Assembly: GCA_037833965.1 (NCBI GenBank)
Contig: AP031356.1
Location: forward strand, 24,574,501-24,638,500
Reading direction: 5' to 3'
Length of the DNA stretch: 64,000 bases
Origin: Marchantia polymorpha subsp. ruderalis
Lineage: Eukaryota; Streptophyta; Marchantiopsida; Marchantiales; Marchantiaceae
Below, piece by piece: positions 13,642-26,930 of the stretch (position 1 is the stretch's first letter; every line of letters begins with the position of its first letter). Made by a program: the position numbers and the translations under genes. The notes under the pieces were generated by a model. It saw nothing but the letters and a program-made list of their open reading frames with translations, did no database searches and was not told the DNA's origin.

Positions 13642-16600
13642 AACCTTTTATCTTTTAAGATGCAATGTAATCGAAGCACAAAAGTTCAAACTCTTGAATT
13701 ATCAAAGGTTTATTTGCTAAATTTTTAGCTGGTTTCCAAGGTGATTTTTCATATGATGGAGATAGACATTACATTGAATCAAATACTCTACTTTGGAATA
13801 TTTATGACCTCGAATATGTTTCTTGAGTATATTTTCTACCTCAAACTTCTCATGATTTGCTATGAAGGTTGAAAGGTGATGTTGGTTGGTTGGTGAATTG
13901 TTTTGATCGTAGTACATGTTTTTGTAATCGTGACACATGAAAAAATGGATGTATTTTTGTATGTGACGAAAGTTTCAATTTGTATGACACTTCACCAACA
14001 CGCTTAAAAATAAAAAATAGACCAATGAACCTAAGGTTCATTTTTGATGTTTCTACAAGAGACAAATTTGTTATAGATAATCAAACACGATCTCCTTCCT
14101 CAAAAACCAATTCTTTACGATGAGCATCGGCATGTTGTTTTTGCCAATTTTTAGCTATCATCAACTAATTCTTGATCTGATGTAGTGCTTTGTGAATATG
14201 CTCCACAAACTTGTTCACTTTTGCAACTTTGGTTGAAAACTTCTCTACTTTTGAAAGTTGCATCAATCTTGAAAGAGTTCTAGGATGAGCTTCATACATG
14301 AAGTAAAATGTCGACACTTTTGTCAATGCATTAACAAGATTGTTATATGCAAATTTGACAAGAGTCAAAAGGATGTAACATTCTTCTTGCTCTTCTAATG
14401 TGAATGCTCGTAGCATATTTTTTATAGTTCTATCTGCCTTCTTCATTTGTACATAAGTTTGAGGATGATAGGCTGTTAACATTGCTATTTTTGTATTGAA
14501 AAAAGTAAACAAAGTTTTCCAAAATAAACTAGTGAAGTGAGTAACTCTATACGTTATTAACATTTTGCTTAAGCCATGACTCACAGAAAACTACATCTAG
14601 AGTCAATTGAGCTAGTTGTGAAACTGATATATGTTTTTCTGGTTGGCATAATGTGCATCATCTTGCTCAATTTATTGACAGAATCCACCATTGAATCATG
14701 CTTTAACAAAATCTTTGCTAACTCATATATGATATCCATACTAACATGTTTCCACAGCAATTCGGAAGAGGAAGAGGCTATAATAAATCCGTTGGTTTTT
14801 GATTATTTGACTTGTTTTGTTGACAAATAACACAATTTTAAACTTAAGACTCCACGTCCTCACATATTTTGGCCCAATAGTACACATGTTGTATGCTCTC
14901 CACAATTTTCTCCACTACCACATGACTTGCAATGAATATGTCATGACTTTTGGCCAAAATCATTGTGCTCAATTCTTGATTTTGTGGAATCCATATGCGT
15001 TGTTTGTAGATTGCTAAACCTCAAGACTTCTCCGTCTTTTCAGTGTTGTGATCAAGTGATCTCATTTGTGGCTTGTGTCATCTTCCTCAAACAATCAGCC
15101 TAAATTTTCATTTTTGCAACATGATTCAGACAAAACATGTTGCTTCTTGCCTTCCACATATACAATCTTCATAGTAAAACGTTGATGTTATTCTGCTCAT
15201 CAAATTTTTTGTTTAGACATATCCTTCTGAATTTCCAAATAAACCAAGGGTTTATGATAGGTTTCCACCACAAACTATGCATCATCCAAGTAATGCTTCC
15301 AGTGTTTTGTTGCCAACATAATGGCTAACTCTTCCCAATTTTGTCGTATTATGATTTTGTTCTGCCCTCATCCACTTGTGAGAATAGAAAACAACTCGAT
15401 GTCATCCATACTCCCATTTTTGTTGAAGTATGTCATTCATCGTTGTGCATGATGCGTTAGTAGCCAACTTGATAGTATGATTAGGATCATACCATTTGAG
15501 GATAGGTTTGTGTAACAAATCATCTTTCAATGCTTGAAAAACTAATCTTGAGCTTGCCCCCATATTCATTTTTGACATTTTCCTAGCATGTAAGTCAAGG
15601 CCTGAGCAAGGCAAGCAAAATCTTTCACAAATTTACGATATAATCCAGTGAGCTCTAAAAAGCTCTTCAACTGAGTTTGATTTTCACATGTTGTACATTT
15701 CTAAATGACGTATATCTTCTCACTCATTATTTGCATTTATGCGGTTGTAACTCTATGACCCAAGTAATCTATTTCTGATTTGACAAATTCACATTTGGAA
15801 ACTTTGGCATACAATTGATTGTCTCTCAAAACTTGGAGTACTTCTTGTAGATGGTGTCTATGATCACTCAAAGTTTTGCTATACACCAATATCTCATTTA
15901 GAAAAACAATAACAGATATATCTAGAAAAGACAAAAGATATTGTTCATCAATCCCATGAATATAGCTAATGCATTCATGAGATCAAAAAACATCACTAGA
16001 TACTCAAAGTAGCAATATCTAGTACGAAGGTCTTGTGGCTATCTTCATCTGCAATTCAAATTTGATTGTAGCCGCTTCTCAAATCTAGCTTGGTGAAGTA
16101 CTTCTTTTTTTAAAGTTGATAAAACAAAGCATCCATACGAGGTAATGTATATTTGTTTTTCAACGTTTGTTGATTCAACCCTCGGTAGTCAATTCATGAT
16201 ATCATGAATCCATCATTCTTCTTCACAAAGATCATTAGAGCTTCATAATATAAAACACTTGGTTGAATGACTTCCTTGCTCAACATTTATTCAACTTGAA
16301 CTTTGAATTTTTCTAATTTGTTTGGAGCCAAATAATATAAAGTTTTGCAAGTTGGTGTACTTTCAGGTATCACATCAATCTTGTGATTTACTTGTCTCTT
16401 TAGTGGTTAAACTTGTATGTAGATCATATGAAAAAACATCTATAGACTCCTTAAAAATGTTGTTCAAGGACTTCGAGATGTAAAGTTTGTCTATGAAACC
16501 TTTGAGTTATCTCTTATAAGTCCAAGGAAACATACATCATGTGTAGAATTGGATATTTTACTCATCACAAAGAGTGGTAAATTTCTATTTTTAGATCTAA

Positions 16601-17700
16601 TTCTATCTTCATAGATCTTCTAACTATTACTTGTTATCATTTTTCTTCTCCAATCTCACTTCGAATTATATTGCTCCATTCATGGCATTCCAAGTATGAC
16701 ATCATAATGAGCTAAACAAATTACTTTTCATTCAATAATCTCCTAGTATGTATCTATGGATAATTCTACACTTCGTGATTGTGTTTTTATCACTTCAGTT
16801 TGTCCATTTAGCAATTCAACTTCTTCACTCATGTCATTCATCAATATCAAACCTCACTTCATAGCAACACTACTTAATATTAAATTCTCCGTTGCTCCAA
16901 GATCGATTAGAATTCTCACATTGTATACTTACATCAAATCATCTGTGACAACTCCCGCTCATCCTCAAAGCATTTCATTATTTGCATAAACTTCTTGCAA
17001 ATTTGGAATTTTTGGTCGTTGAATCTCACCTCCAAATCTTGGGGGTGATCCTCTTGCTAATGCAAAACCTTTTTTACGTTGAAGGTTTCTTAGCTCTATT
17101 GATGTAGGGCAAGATAGATCTTAAAAAATACTTCTCGTTCATCGTATGTGACACCATAAGCATCCAAAATTCATTAAGCAATTGCAATGGCTTCATTCAT
17201 TGTAGATGGATTGCTTATCATCAACTCTTTTTGAATTCAATTCTTCAAGCCTCGTTTGAACATGTCCAAGATTTCTACGTCATTCATATCCATGATAAAT
17301 ACTTGAAGATGACAAAATTCTTCAATGTACTCATTATACTCAGATACCTCCTTTTTGCTCCAAATCCTACAACTTCATTCTTGTAGTTTGAAGAAAATTC
17401 ACCACTTGAGAATTCTACATAAATCATTTCTACATTTTACTCCACAAAATAATAGCATCTTGTTCTAAGAGCATTTTCTCTCATGTTGTGTACCATGTGA
17501 ATGCTTTATCCGCAAGATAATATTTCATGAACATTCCTATAATATAATATGAAAATAAGATAAATGAATATTCTTTCCTCTAAAACTCTCATCGCTCTTC
17601 TTCCTTTTTAATCTTTCATTTTAAAGAATTTTTCCATTTGAATCAAAGGATTTGCTTGATCTTCAATTTCTTGAAGACGTTTTTTATTTGACGCTATTGC
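13642..17700 (-). pseudogene. Gypsy-B gag-pol remains
   Basis: Decayed gag-pol read on the minus strand. Integrase C-terminus at 13850-14065 (VGEVSYKLKL then HPFFHVSRLQKHV). Integrase core at 14165-14584: FTSLFWKTL, TAYHPQTYVQ, LVKFAYNN; the usual ...DGQ(S/T)E reads YVQMK, so the catalytic Glu is lost. RNase H start at 15402-15614 (ILKWYDPNHTIKLATNAS). RT at 15737-15934, where the usual YLDDILVYS reads FLNEILVYS, so both catalytic Asp are gone. Protease near 16860-16930 (LIDLGATENLI). Gag fragments at 17040-17700 (FKRGLKN). Frames change repeatedly. Plus-strand open frames at 14576-15328 are antisense shadows. Confidence 0.82.
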
Positions 17701-17718
17701 ATCAATAGAAGTTGGTTC

Positions 17719-18487
17719 TGCAATCTCCAAACTGACTCTCATTCACGTTTACCTCAGATGGCTTTGCGGTAGCTCATCATGATTCTAGAAGACGAGGATT
17801 TATCATCATCCTCATACTTATATCCCAAACAATCATTCACACAATACCTCAATGTATCACTCCAACTCACACACACATCGATACTCCAAGGTAATAAAAA
17901 TTTGTCACTCTTTCATATATGAAACAAGTCTCTACACATGAACTCTTCGAACTTGCTTGAGAGATGTTTCCTTACTTCTCTATATATATCACTTGAAAAT
18001 TTACCATAGTAATAAATGATATGATTCCTATCTAACTTACTTTTACAAAGATATATCATAGTAAGGTTGACTAGTAGTCAATACGTGGCAACATGTCATT
18101 GGCCTACTAAACCTTCTAAATGTATATTAATTCCTAGATTGAGATGACAACATGCCATTTGTGACTTTCTAACTTCTAGAACCTCTACTTGCCACTAAGT
18201 CAACACTAGACTTAGTCTAATCAATGAAGTTTTTCCTTACTTAGTCAAACCAATCAAAACTAAACATGAAGTCAAGAGTATTTTCTCTTAGAATCTAGAC
18301 TTATGTACAAGACAAAATAGAAGTGCTCACTTAAATCTTCTAAAACTTTTTTAATTATTTCGCCAAGTAAAGATATTATAGCTAATTATAGTTATAATTT
18401 GATAAACTTAGTTATAACTAGACTAAGCATGATAAACTCATTGGCTACTTCTAATTCTATTTCACACATACAACATCTGGTCTTATA
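17719..18487 (-). repeat. Solo Gypsy-A LTR inside Gypsy-B
   Basis: About 769 bp, clearly homologous along its length to the Gypsy-A LTRs at 30217-30984 and 41943-42710: starts TGCAATCTCC (TGCAACCTCC in those) and ends TGGTCTTATA (TGGTCTTACA). No Gypsy-A internal sequence is attached. Flanks GTTCT and GATCT form a 4-of-5 target duplication. It lies in the gag region of Gypsy-B and so post-dates that insertion. Confidence 0.85.
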
Positions 18488-18583
18488 GATCTCTACCAAC
18501 TTCTATTGATTTTCAAAAATTGCACTTTATCATCACTCACTTGCTAATTCATGAGGGATAATCGACACTCAAGGAAAAAGCAA

Positions 18584-18599
18584 GGTCGCTTTGGAACCA
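18584..18599 (-). other. Gypsy-B primer binding site
   Basis: Directly inside the 5' LTR, the minus strand reads TGGTTCCAAAGCGACC. It starts TGG as primer sites do and resembles the Gypsy-A site TGGTTCCGTTGCCGGGAC in its first seven bases. The rest has drifted, so the tRNA cannot be named. Confidence 0.5.
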
Positions 18600-18600
18600 T

Positions 18601-18992
18601 TGTAATATTAAGATTTAGAGAGAAATTCATTCAAAGATGGAAACATAAACTTTAAAGATGAGAGATACCAACAATGGTTCTTCTCTCCCTTATATAGATT
18701 TTTAAACAAATACAAAGAGAGAAGATCTTATCCCCACCATCCAATTCACTCGTAGTGGATTGGTGACATGACAAATTTACCTCATGATCACACGGATTGC
18801 TGAGATGTTGCTACCAACTAGAACACTTAATTTTTAACAAACAAGCACACGGATTGTTAATGTATCGTTCTCAACTAACACACTGACTAGCACACGGATT
18901 GTTGACGTGACACTCTATATATTGCACTATCATCTATTCTACTCAATCTTGAGTAACCTCTACTTTAGTTCTAACTAACTAAAGATGGTAAC
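18601..18992 (-). repeat. Gypsy-B 5' LTR (right copy)
   Basis: 392 bp starting TGTAATATTA on the plus strand, matched by the left LTR. A primer-site-like sequence lies on its inner side, which fixes the element's orientation as minus. ACATA follows at 18993-18997. Confidence 0.83.
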
Positions 18993-18997
18993 ACATA

Positions 18998-20850
18998 ACT
19001 AGTTGTTGATCTCCGCTTATCTAGATCTCTTTCAGCATCAACATACCCCAAGAGCAAACTTGCATTGGTTGATTGTGCATCAAAAAATAATCAAGTATCA
19101 AGAGAACCCTTGATATACCTTATTATACACTTCAAAGCTTATCAATGCTCTCGTCCGGAATTTGACATGTACCTACTCATCTTTCCCATTGCATATATTA
19201 TATCAGGTCTAGTGCGTACAATTAGATACATAATGCTGTCAATTGCACTTTCATAAGAAATAGAAGACATTAATACTTTTGCAGTCGCATCAATTGGACA
19301 TAAAGTTGTTGAAAGCTTAAAGTGTGTAGCTAATGAACTACTTACAGCTTTAGCATTTAACATGTTAAATCTAGCAAGTATTTTTTCTACATACCACGGC
19401 AGTGTCAATCAAATTTTGCTTGATGATTTGTTCCTATGGATCTGCATGCATAGAATACGCTTAGCAGGCTCTAAATCTTTCATATTAAACTCACAACTGA
19501 GCTAGACTTTGAGTTTAATAATCTTAGAGCTATTCTTAGAGGCAATAAGCATGTCATTTACATATAGCATGAAGCCAAAACTTGTGTTGCTAACACACTT
19601 CATGTACACACAATAGTCATATGCACTTTGTATGAAGCCATGCGTATACATGAATTCATCCAAATGTTTGTTCCATTATCAAAAACTTTGCTTAAGTCCA
19701 TACAAGGATCTAAGCAACCAAAAAACCAAACGTTTCTTTCCTCTCTTGAAAGAATCCTTCCATTGTAAATCATATCATTTAACGTCTATGCAAAAAGGTT
19801 GTAACATCATCCATCTAGTTTAGTATTAGATTAAATAATGTGACAAATGCATACAACAAGCATATAGTTGAAAAATTAGCAACTGATGATCAAATCTTAG
19901 TGTAGTCGATGCCCTTCAGCTATTTCAAATCCTTGACTACCAATCTTGCCTTGAATAGTTTTTCATCTGCATCAGTAGATACATACTTCATAGTGTAGAC
20001 CCACTTGCAATCTATAGCTTGTGATCAATTGAACACCTCCACGAGTTTCCAAGTTTGGTTGTCATGAAGTGATTTCATTTCCTTTTGCATTGCTACATTC
20101 CAATCAAGCTTCTCCTAAACTGATTGAGATTCAATATGGGAGAACAAACTTTCATTGTCCGTGATCAGTGCTTCTTCTAAATCATCAACAAATAGATTTA
20201 TTGTTCCTAATAGCCTATTCTGTAAAAAACCGAATATCATCCCTTTTAAAGCAAGACAAACACTTGTTGGTCTTGCAATTGAAGATTCTTATTGATCATT
20301 GTGTGCTAGTTCAGATGATGGCTCACTAGTAGTTTTTTTGTCCTCATAACTCTTTTCAGGAACAAAATCTTGCTCTTCTACCTTGTATGTTACTTGTGGA
20401 GTAACTGCTTACGGCTCATTATGAAAAATTTCATGAAAAATCTCCCCCTCAATGGTGTTGGAAAATATAACTAGCCTTCGTTAGTAAGAGGATCAACAAT
20501 CTTTCCCTCTTTCGATGATCTCGACTCATTGAAAGAAACATCTCTACTAATGACAAGATTATAACCTAAAGGATCCTAAAGGTGGTTTACTTTGACATCA
20601 CGCTAATAATCAAGAAAAATACACATAATAGCCTTATGATCGAGCTTAATCCTCAATTTCCTAGAAACATATGCATAAGCATCCAATCCAAACACTTTCA
20701 GAATAGAGTATTCAGCATTTTGTTTAAACCACATTTCAAATTGAGTCTTCTAACTTGTTGCACTACAAGGAGACAAGTTTATCAAATAAGCCACAGTATT
20801 GATGACTTCAGTCCAAAAAATCTATGGTAAACCAACATGGTTCAACATAC
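18998..20850 (-). pseudogene. Copia reverse transcriptase and RNase H N-terminal part
   Basis: The minus-strand frame at 19142-19408 is a recognisable copia RT end: YVEKILARFNMLNAKAVSS, then SYESAIDSIMYLIVRTRPDI and MSRYMSN (usually YASAVGSLMYAM.CTRPDIA and VSRFMSNPG). Below it, 18998-19080 reads GYVDAERDLDKRRSTTSYV, the start of RNase H. Upstream sections to about 20850 read as decayed RT and linker in mixed frames. Close to Tnt1-like copia elements by these motifs. Stops throughout; not functional. Confidence 0.82.
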
Positions 20851-21860
20851 TCTGTGATCTATTCAACAACACCTGATAGAGATTCTCTAACAAGACACTT
20901 TGTTGTGGAGTATAAACAGTGGTGAAGTGGCTTATAACTCCCTCGTTTTCACAGAACGCCCCAAACTCTTAGGACACGTATTCTTCGCCGTTATTAGATT
21001 GCAAGAACTTCATCTTCTCTTGTGTGAGTCCCAACTTGGTCTTTTCACTTCTTTAAAGTGACAATAACATCAGACTTGCGTGAGAGAAAGTAGATCCACA
21101 CATACCGTTGAGTAGTCATCAATCAACGTAACATGATACTCCTTCCCAGAATGTGAGGCAACAAGAGAAGGGCCCCAGACATCAAAGTGAACATACACAA
21201 GAATTGTCTTTAAACTATGAATTCCAATTCTAAAAGCACGTCGCGTGTGCTTTTCATATACACATTACTCACAAAATTCAAGCTTGAAAGACTTCAAGCT
21301 AGCTAGAAATTCTATTTGTGTAAAATGTTCATAGCTTTTATGTGGCCAAGACGAGTATGTCACAATCTGGTCTCATACTTCAATGATGTTGTAGTATTGG
21401 CCTCGCCAAGAATTGTAGATTCTTCCAAAATGTACAAGTTCTTCCGCTTGTGAGCTTTCATTATCACGTTGGAACCTTTTTCAATTGTGAAAATTCCATC
21501 AAAAATTTTTCAATGAAAAACTCTCAAGTCAATCTCCCAAAGTGAAATTAAATTCTTCTTACGCATATTGAGAATGTGCATAACATTCGTCAATGTTACT
21601 ATGTTAACATCAAACATTTAAATCCGAATGTATTCAATACCATCAATCTTACAAGAGTGATCATTTTTTATTAAGTTTGAACCTTGAGATGGTGCGTAAG
21701 AAGTAAAAAAATCTCGGATGAAACACATGTGATAAGAGCAAGCGGAGTTCAAAATACATTTATCTCTTCAAGTGAGAAAAAATGTTCAAAAGACCTAGCC
21801 TTCATCATTGTTGATCACAATATTTGCAGAGGGATCAACATATTACTCTCTCTTCTCTTG
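20851..21860 (-). pseudogene. Copia integrase remains
   Basis: Minus-strand reading across 21050-21400 gives LWHTRLGHIKAMNILHK, matching the GAG-pre-integrase motif LWH.RLGH, and KEYHVTLIDDYS, matching the integrase core YYVTFIDDYSR with its first catalytic Asp. Further down, segments resembling the EHCIV..TTPYTPQQNGVVE region are broken by stops. This would have inserted the cDNA; it is now inactive. Confidence 0.7.
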
Positions 21861-21864
21861 TACC

Positions 21865-22783
21865 TTAATACGACAATTCTTTTTCATATGATCCAATTTG
21901 CCACACTTCCAACACTTCATCTTCTTCTTGTTGAATTCCCTTCACTTGGATCAATTTTATAACTTGTTCAAGCTCATGAATCGCTTCTTTAATCTCCCAC
22001 GAGTGGCATAGAGGGCAGTAGAAGAATAAGAAATTGTTGAAGAAGAAACCAACTTTTGTTGGATGTTGTCCGTCAATAAAGCTGTCACTACCTCTTTGTA
22101 AGTGATGATCTTTTTGTTTCAATGAAGCAACACACAAAATAGAGTGTGATTAAAGACTGGCAAGGAGCGCAAAAGCTGCAATGTCTTTTTTTCATCACTC
22201 AAATTCTCATTTAGGTTCAAAAGATCCATTAATAAATCATTGAAAGCATCAATGTGGTCTTGGATCTTTGCACATTTGATCATTTTAAAGCTCATTAGTT
22301 GTAACAAAATGAAAAATCTATTTGACAATTGCTTCATGTGATACTTTGTTTGCAACGCTTGAAACATAGGTATCATAGCCTATAACTCCTCAACCTGTTC
22401 CAACACATTTGGCTTCAAATAAAAAGTCACAATACTCACAACTTAATCATGAATTTCATTACAATCCTTGTTATCAAAAATTAGGCATTTTGATTTGAGA
22501 ACTTTTTCACTATCTTCATCACATACTTGATTTGCCGTTTTCATATAAGATAATCAATATGGCCATCAAAACGTTCAACTTCAAACCTCGATACACCAAT
22601 CTTAGATAACGCCATAGGTTTGATTGGTCGATTTCTAGTTTGAGGACGTTTCGGAATGTCTTCAACAGGGAACTCGCAAAAAAAGCTTGACTCCTCATTT
22701 TTGTCGTTTGAATCCAGGAGTTTAGCACTTTCCAAAACAATTGGAACAAGTTCCGCTCCTCGCTTCAAGCTACTCATGCCCAA
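21865..22783 (-). pseudogene. Copia gag remains
   Basis: The minus strand at 22541-22783 carries ISRFEVERFDGHIDYLI-like sequence (the usual copia gag start ..FEVEKFDG.N.Y..W). 22119-22376 carries a UBN2-type gag domain: LSNRFFILLQLMSFKM, then IQDHIDAFNDLLMDLLNL and LLRSLP. 21865-22137 ends with a decayed zinc knuckle (EVWQIGSYEKELSY for C..CG..GH....C). Frameshifts separate the pieces. Confidence 0.8.
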
Positions 22784-23730
22784 AAAGCGCTCATAGTGTT
22801 AAAAGTTCTCAACACTTAGTATCAAAAATTGTCAAAAAATGAAAGTTTTTAAGATTAAAATCTGAGACCATACACGTGTAGTCCACAAGTTAACCCAATG
22901 GAATGTGAAACATTTTGTCATAATCAACTTTGAGTAAAAAAATTATTAACCCTATACGTAAGGGAGTAAAAAATAAAATTTGGAATCCCAAGGAATCTTT
23001 ACTAACAAAAATTCATACAAAATCTATTTCCAAAACCTTTTCTTGTATTACGTGCTTAATCACCTTGCAAAATTTGAGCTTAAACAAACATAGTTTGCTT
23101 GGTCTAATCCATCAAATTTGCCAAAAAACACACTATCTTTTTATTCCTTTTTGACAAGATTCTTCAGAAGAAAGTGTTTTTTATGAAGCTTACGTGGATT
23201 CTTTCTGGTGCCTTCCGACCTTACTAATCCATAGCTCCTTCCGATCCGAGTTAATTTAAAGACTCCCTTGAAATTCCTCAAACCCTAAATCCACGATTTG
23301 TCATTCCGAATTCGCTTGGCTATGAAACCATCATAGCTGAATTGGACTGCAATCATCAAACATCTATAAGTTTGCAACCTCTCAACAAATTTCAACAATA
23401 TTTAGGTTAAAACGATAGTATTGAAGAGTAGATCAAGCTTATATGTGAAGAATCATAACATATGTTGATGAAAAATTCAGATTTTGAGAAATCAAAGCAA
23501 TTTCTCTAACGATAGATTATAATGAATCTCTAGCTTCAAATTTCAAAAATCTCTATGATTACTCAATGAAACGATCTCATTCTTTCATCAAAGTTCAATC
23601 AATAGCTTTGGCTACTCTTCTACAAAAAATCAGCCAGCAATTACTTCAAATTGCAAGTAGATATTTTGACAGCGCTTTCGCGCTCCATGATCTCCAAGAA
23701 ACTATGAAAATCAAAAACTTTTGTGCAAAG

Positions 23731-23747
23731 AATTAGCTCTAACAACA
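23731..23747 (-). other. Copia primer binding site, decayed
   Basis: The minus strand directly after the 5' LTR reads TGTTGTTAGAGCTAATT, close to the plant copia site TGGTATCAGAGC that pairs with initiator tRNA-Met. It differs by substitutions and a short deletion. Confidence 0.55.
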
Positions 23748-23749
23748 TT

Positions 23750-24070
23750 TGAAAGTCCCAATCATCAAGATTAATCAGCATGCACAACAGTCACAACACC
23801 AAAATAATGTGGTTCATGTTCAACAGGTTCCATCCACTGGCAATAATTGAAACTTCACTAAAGCACAAGTGTATACACAACCTCCATAGGCAAGCTCTCC
23901 TTGCTATTCACTTTCAAAATGCAACTATGAACTGTATGTAGTGAATGATTCCTTCTCTCTTCTATGAAAGAAGATATAAGGTGCACATCTTAGCTAATCT
24001 AACGATAATTAACTTTCCTAACCATGGTTATCACTATCTGAAGTTATTCCAAGATAGATTTAACCTAACA
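23750..24070 (-). repeat. Copia 5' LTR (right copy)
   Basis: 321 bp, TGAAAG...CTAACA on the plus strand, partner of 12347-12666. The two differ at many positions, indicating an old insertion. Confidence 0.88.
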
Positions 24071-26501
24071 AAAAATATGTATAGGTATTTGAACGATATA
24101 TTCATATTTTAGATTTTATAATGATATATTTAAATAATTAATTCTTAATTTTTGAAGATGAATATGAAATATATATCAATCAAAGTTATCAAAAAATAGA
24201 TGTTATAATATAAAATGAAAAATTATTAATCTAACTAATTCAAAAAAATTTAAAAATAAGTAATTTCATTATAATTTAAAAATTTATAATGTTTTATTAT
24301 TTGAAATATAATTGATTTATAAAAAGAAGAATAAAATTTGAAATAAAAATTTACAACAAAATTGTTACCTTTCTCTAACAATACTTTTTGACAAGATTTG
24401 AACTTCTGAAAATCCACAATAAAATCCATGAATATGAAATGTCATGATTTTTGGTAAATTGAATTGGATGTCAGAATTCATACGAACAATGCCAAGAAAT
24501 ATTAAATATTGAATATATGTCACATATGATGAAATTTGTTCATGATGTTAAAATATGTTCAATCCTACATCACAATACGTGACATAAATTTCACAAATTT
24601 TCACATTTGTGGCCACCAAAATCTCTTGAAATTAGCTCCATGATCTTGTTAAAGTCATAGTGCCACGTCAACGCAAAGTAGTATCGGGACTAGAGCTTTC
24701 AATTTCGGAATGGGCCCTCAAATAGATATAGTAGTCCTTGTGTTTCATGTAATCTATGTATCACTGAAGAAAAAGTAGGTTGATTTAAAAATTTCAAATC
24801 TATAATTTCAATTTGAAGAATTTGAGAGTTCATGATTTGGATATTTTTCAAAGCAAGAAGTTCATAATTTTTATTGAATTTCAAATCCAAATGATCAAAG
24901 CATAAACTTACTCGGATATCTTGGAAAAATACTGCAAATATCAAAGTTGTAGTGCGTGTGATTTTGAGCAAAAGTTATTTAAACTCTAATAGAATTTGAT
25001 GTTATTGATCTTACATTGAATCAACTTCTTTTAAAGCAAGATAAGCTTGATTTGATAAAGCATCAAAGCAAACTACTTACAAACATAAACAATATTTGAT
25101 GATAAAGTTGAAACGTGAAAGTAATGTATTTCAGCACTTTTGTCACTCCTTCAACACTTTTGCAAACATAAAATACTCAAGAATTTTGTGAACGGTGTAA
25201 AATTTAATTGAATGTTGAGCTCGTTCAAGGAAATATCACGATTCGATAGCTAAAAGCTTTTTATTTTGAATCTTGAAGTTAATTTTTGCAACCTGAAATT
25301 GTTTCAAATGGAGCACAATAGTATGAAAATGTTTGTCTTCATCATATTGTGAGATAACAGCTTGAAAGACAAATTCAAATACATCACTTTTGTCGAAGAA
25401 CGCATTTCAAAAGTCAAAATATATCAAGATAGATACAATGATAACTAGCGTTTTAAGAATGTCAAGTCCTTGTTCTATTGGTATAATTTGTTTAAATTTG
25501 TCTTTGCAAGTAATTTGCGTTAATAAAGAAGTAATCTTGAAATAATTTTTCATGAAATTTGAGAAAAATTTACAAAGTTGAAAAAACATAAAACATACAA
25601 AACACTTGTTGAATTTTTTTATTATAAAATCATCTGAATCACCTTGGTTTCCATAGATTTAATCTCTCCATACATGATGTAATCTAGAAATTCAACTGAA
25701 TGTTGGTAAAATACGTAATTCTTTAATTTGACATAGAGCACAACATTGAGCAACTTCAAAGTTATCAATAAAACATGTCTCTATTGATACTGCTTCATTT
25801 TTTGAATAAATCAAAATGTCATTGAAATTATATATAAAAAAGTCATCATAAAATTCTTGGAATATACTATTCATCAGATGTTAAAATATGCTAGATTTAT
25901 TTGTAAGACTGAAATGTATGTCATTGTATTTAAAATATCCATATTTTGTTCAAAACACGATCTTTCATACATCAACTTCTTTGATGTATACTAGATTGTA
26001 AGCTTTTCAAAGATCAATTTTTGTATATACATTGTTTTGATCCAACTAATAGAGGAGTCAAGAAATTAAATGCACTGGGCTTGATTATTTGATTGTGATT
26101 TTTTTTAATCTATGATATTCCACCGATATTTGAAGTGAACTCTACTTCTTCACAAAAAAGAGAAGAGCTCGTGACTGTGATTTAGAATGCTTAATAAAAT
26201 TCTTGGCAAGATTTTCGTTGATGTATCCACGGCAAGTTCGTTCTGAGAAAGATTCTAGATTGGTCCAAAATGTGGTTGAATTCTTTTTGGAGATCAAGTT
26301 CATAGTCATACGGCCAATATTGAGGAGGTTGTTCCACATTATTCTTTTCAAATATATCTTTGTACTCCTTATATTCACCCAAAAGTTTGATTACAACTTG
26401 GATTGCCTCACATATCTATATTGCATAGATGAAAGAGATAGTTCATGTCTTTGTAGTTCTTAAATACTCTAGCCGCAATAAATATGGAGGTTTGGAATTT
26501 T
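24071..26501 (-). pseudogene. Decayed Ty3/gypsy relic
   Basis: AT-rich DNA with scattered gypsy domains on the minus strand. 26191-26382 reads EYKEYKDIFEKNN (the linker before RT). 26142-26378 continues in another frame with YINENLAKNFIKHSKS and FFVKK (usually [30 protein letters not shown]). 25692-25874 has FNDILIYSKNEA, where YLDDILIYS has lost its first Asp. 24699-24971 may be the end of integrase. No LTRs were found. This relic belongs to a different gypsy lineage from Gypsy-A and Gypsy-B by its linker sequence. Confidence 0.7.
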
Positions 26502-26930
26502 GATGTTGTGGTGCCTAGTTTTTTCGTTTTTCTTTAAAAATCAACAAAACTAAAAGATATTTGTTTAGAAAGTAGTTGTCAGAGTTAGAATGAGCAGCTC
26601 CCGAGGAGAAATGATAAAATTAGTGAGAATTTGTCTACGTCCGAAGATCTTTGGATCTTCGTGTGTTCGGAGCAGCCTTTTATGGATGTACGAAGAGCTA
26701 CGTCTTTGGCGAAGACATCGGAATCAATTTCAAATCACGTAACGGGCCGGGCGATGTTTGCTTGCGTCGAAAGTTCTACTATGCGCGGGAGAAGGCAATG
26801 TTAGGGCTTCGAAGGTAAAGGCAGTACAAGGAGACTTCGCGCCGACATTGCGATATCGAGCAAGAACGAGCGAGAGAGAGAGGAAGTGAAATCGAGCCAA
26901 CCCACGATTAGCGAAACACAAATTGAATAC

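Larger units (their letters stand above)
13235..18992 (-). mobile_element. Ty3/gypsy element 'Gypsy-B', inserted in the copia RNase H
   Basis: Old gypsy element with LTRs at both ends and the 5-bp direct repeat ACATA just outside (13230-13234 and 18993-18997). Removing it rejoins the copia RNase H reading: the right side reads LDKRRSTTSYV and the left side continues VFSF, matching the usual RRSTTGYVFTL. The internal order on the minus strand is gag, protease, RT, RNase H, integrase, as in gypsy elements. Its gag region holds a further solo LTR (17719-18487). Further decayed copies of the same family lie at 43.6-44.7 and 45.4-48.8 kb. Confidence 0.9.
12347..24070 (-). mobile_element. Ty1/copia LTR retrotransposon, decayed, with a nested gypsy element
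   Basis: Two related direct repeats of about 320 bp bound this element. On the plus strand both start TGAAAGTCCC and end CCTAACA, i.e. TG...CA LTR ends. Read on the minus strand the order is 5' LTR, a decayed initiator-Met-type primer site (23731-23747), gag, integrase, reverse transcriptase, RNase H, a polypurine tract (12667-12680) and 3' LTR, which is the copia order. The RNase H is cut by Gypsy-B between 13234 and 18993. Bases flanking the LTRs (AAATA left, AAAAA right) are a poor 5-bp duplication with one mismatch. Every coding domain has stops and shifts, so the element is inactive. Confidence 0.9.

Noticed and set aside
14576..15328. Series of plus-strand open frames of 62-84 codons
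   Set aside because: They are antisense to recognisable Gypsy-B integrase and RNase H fragments on the minus strand.
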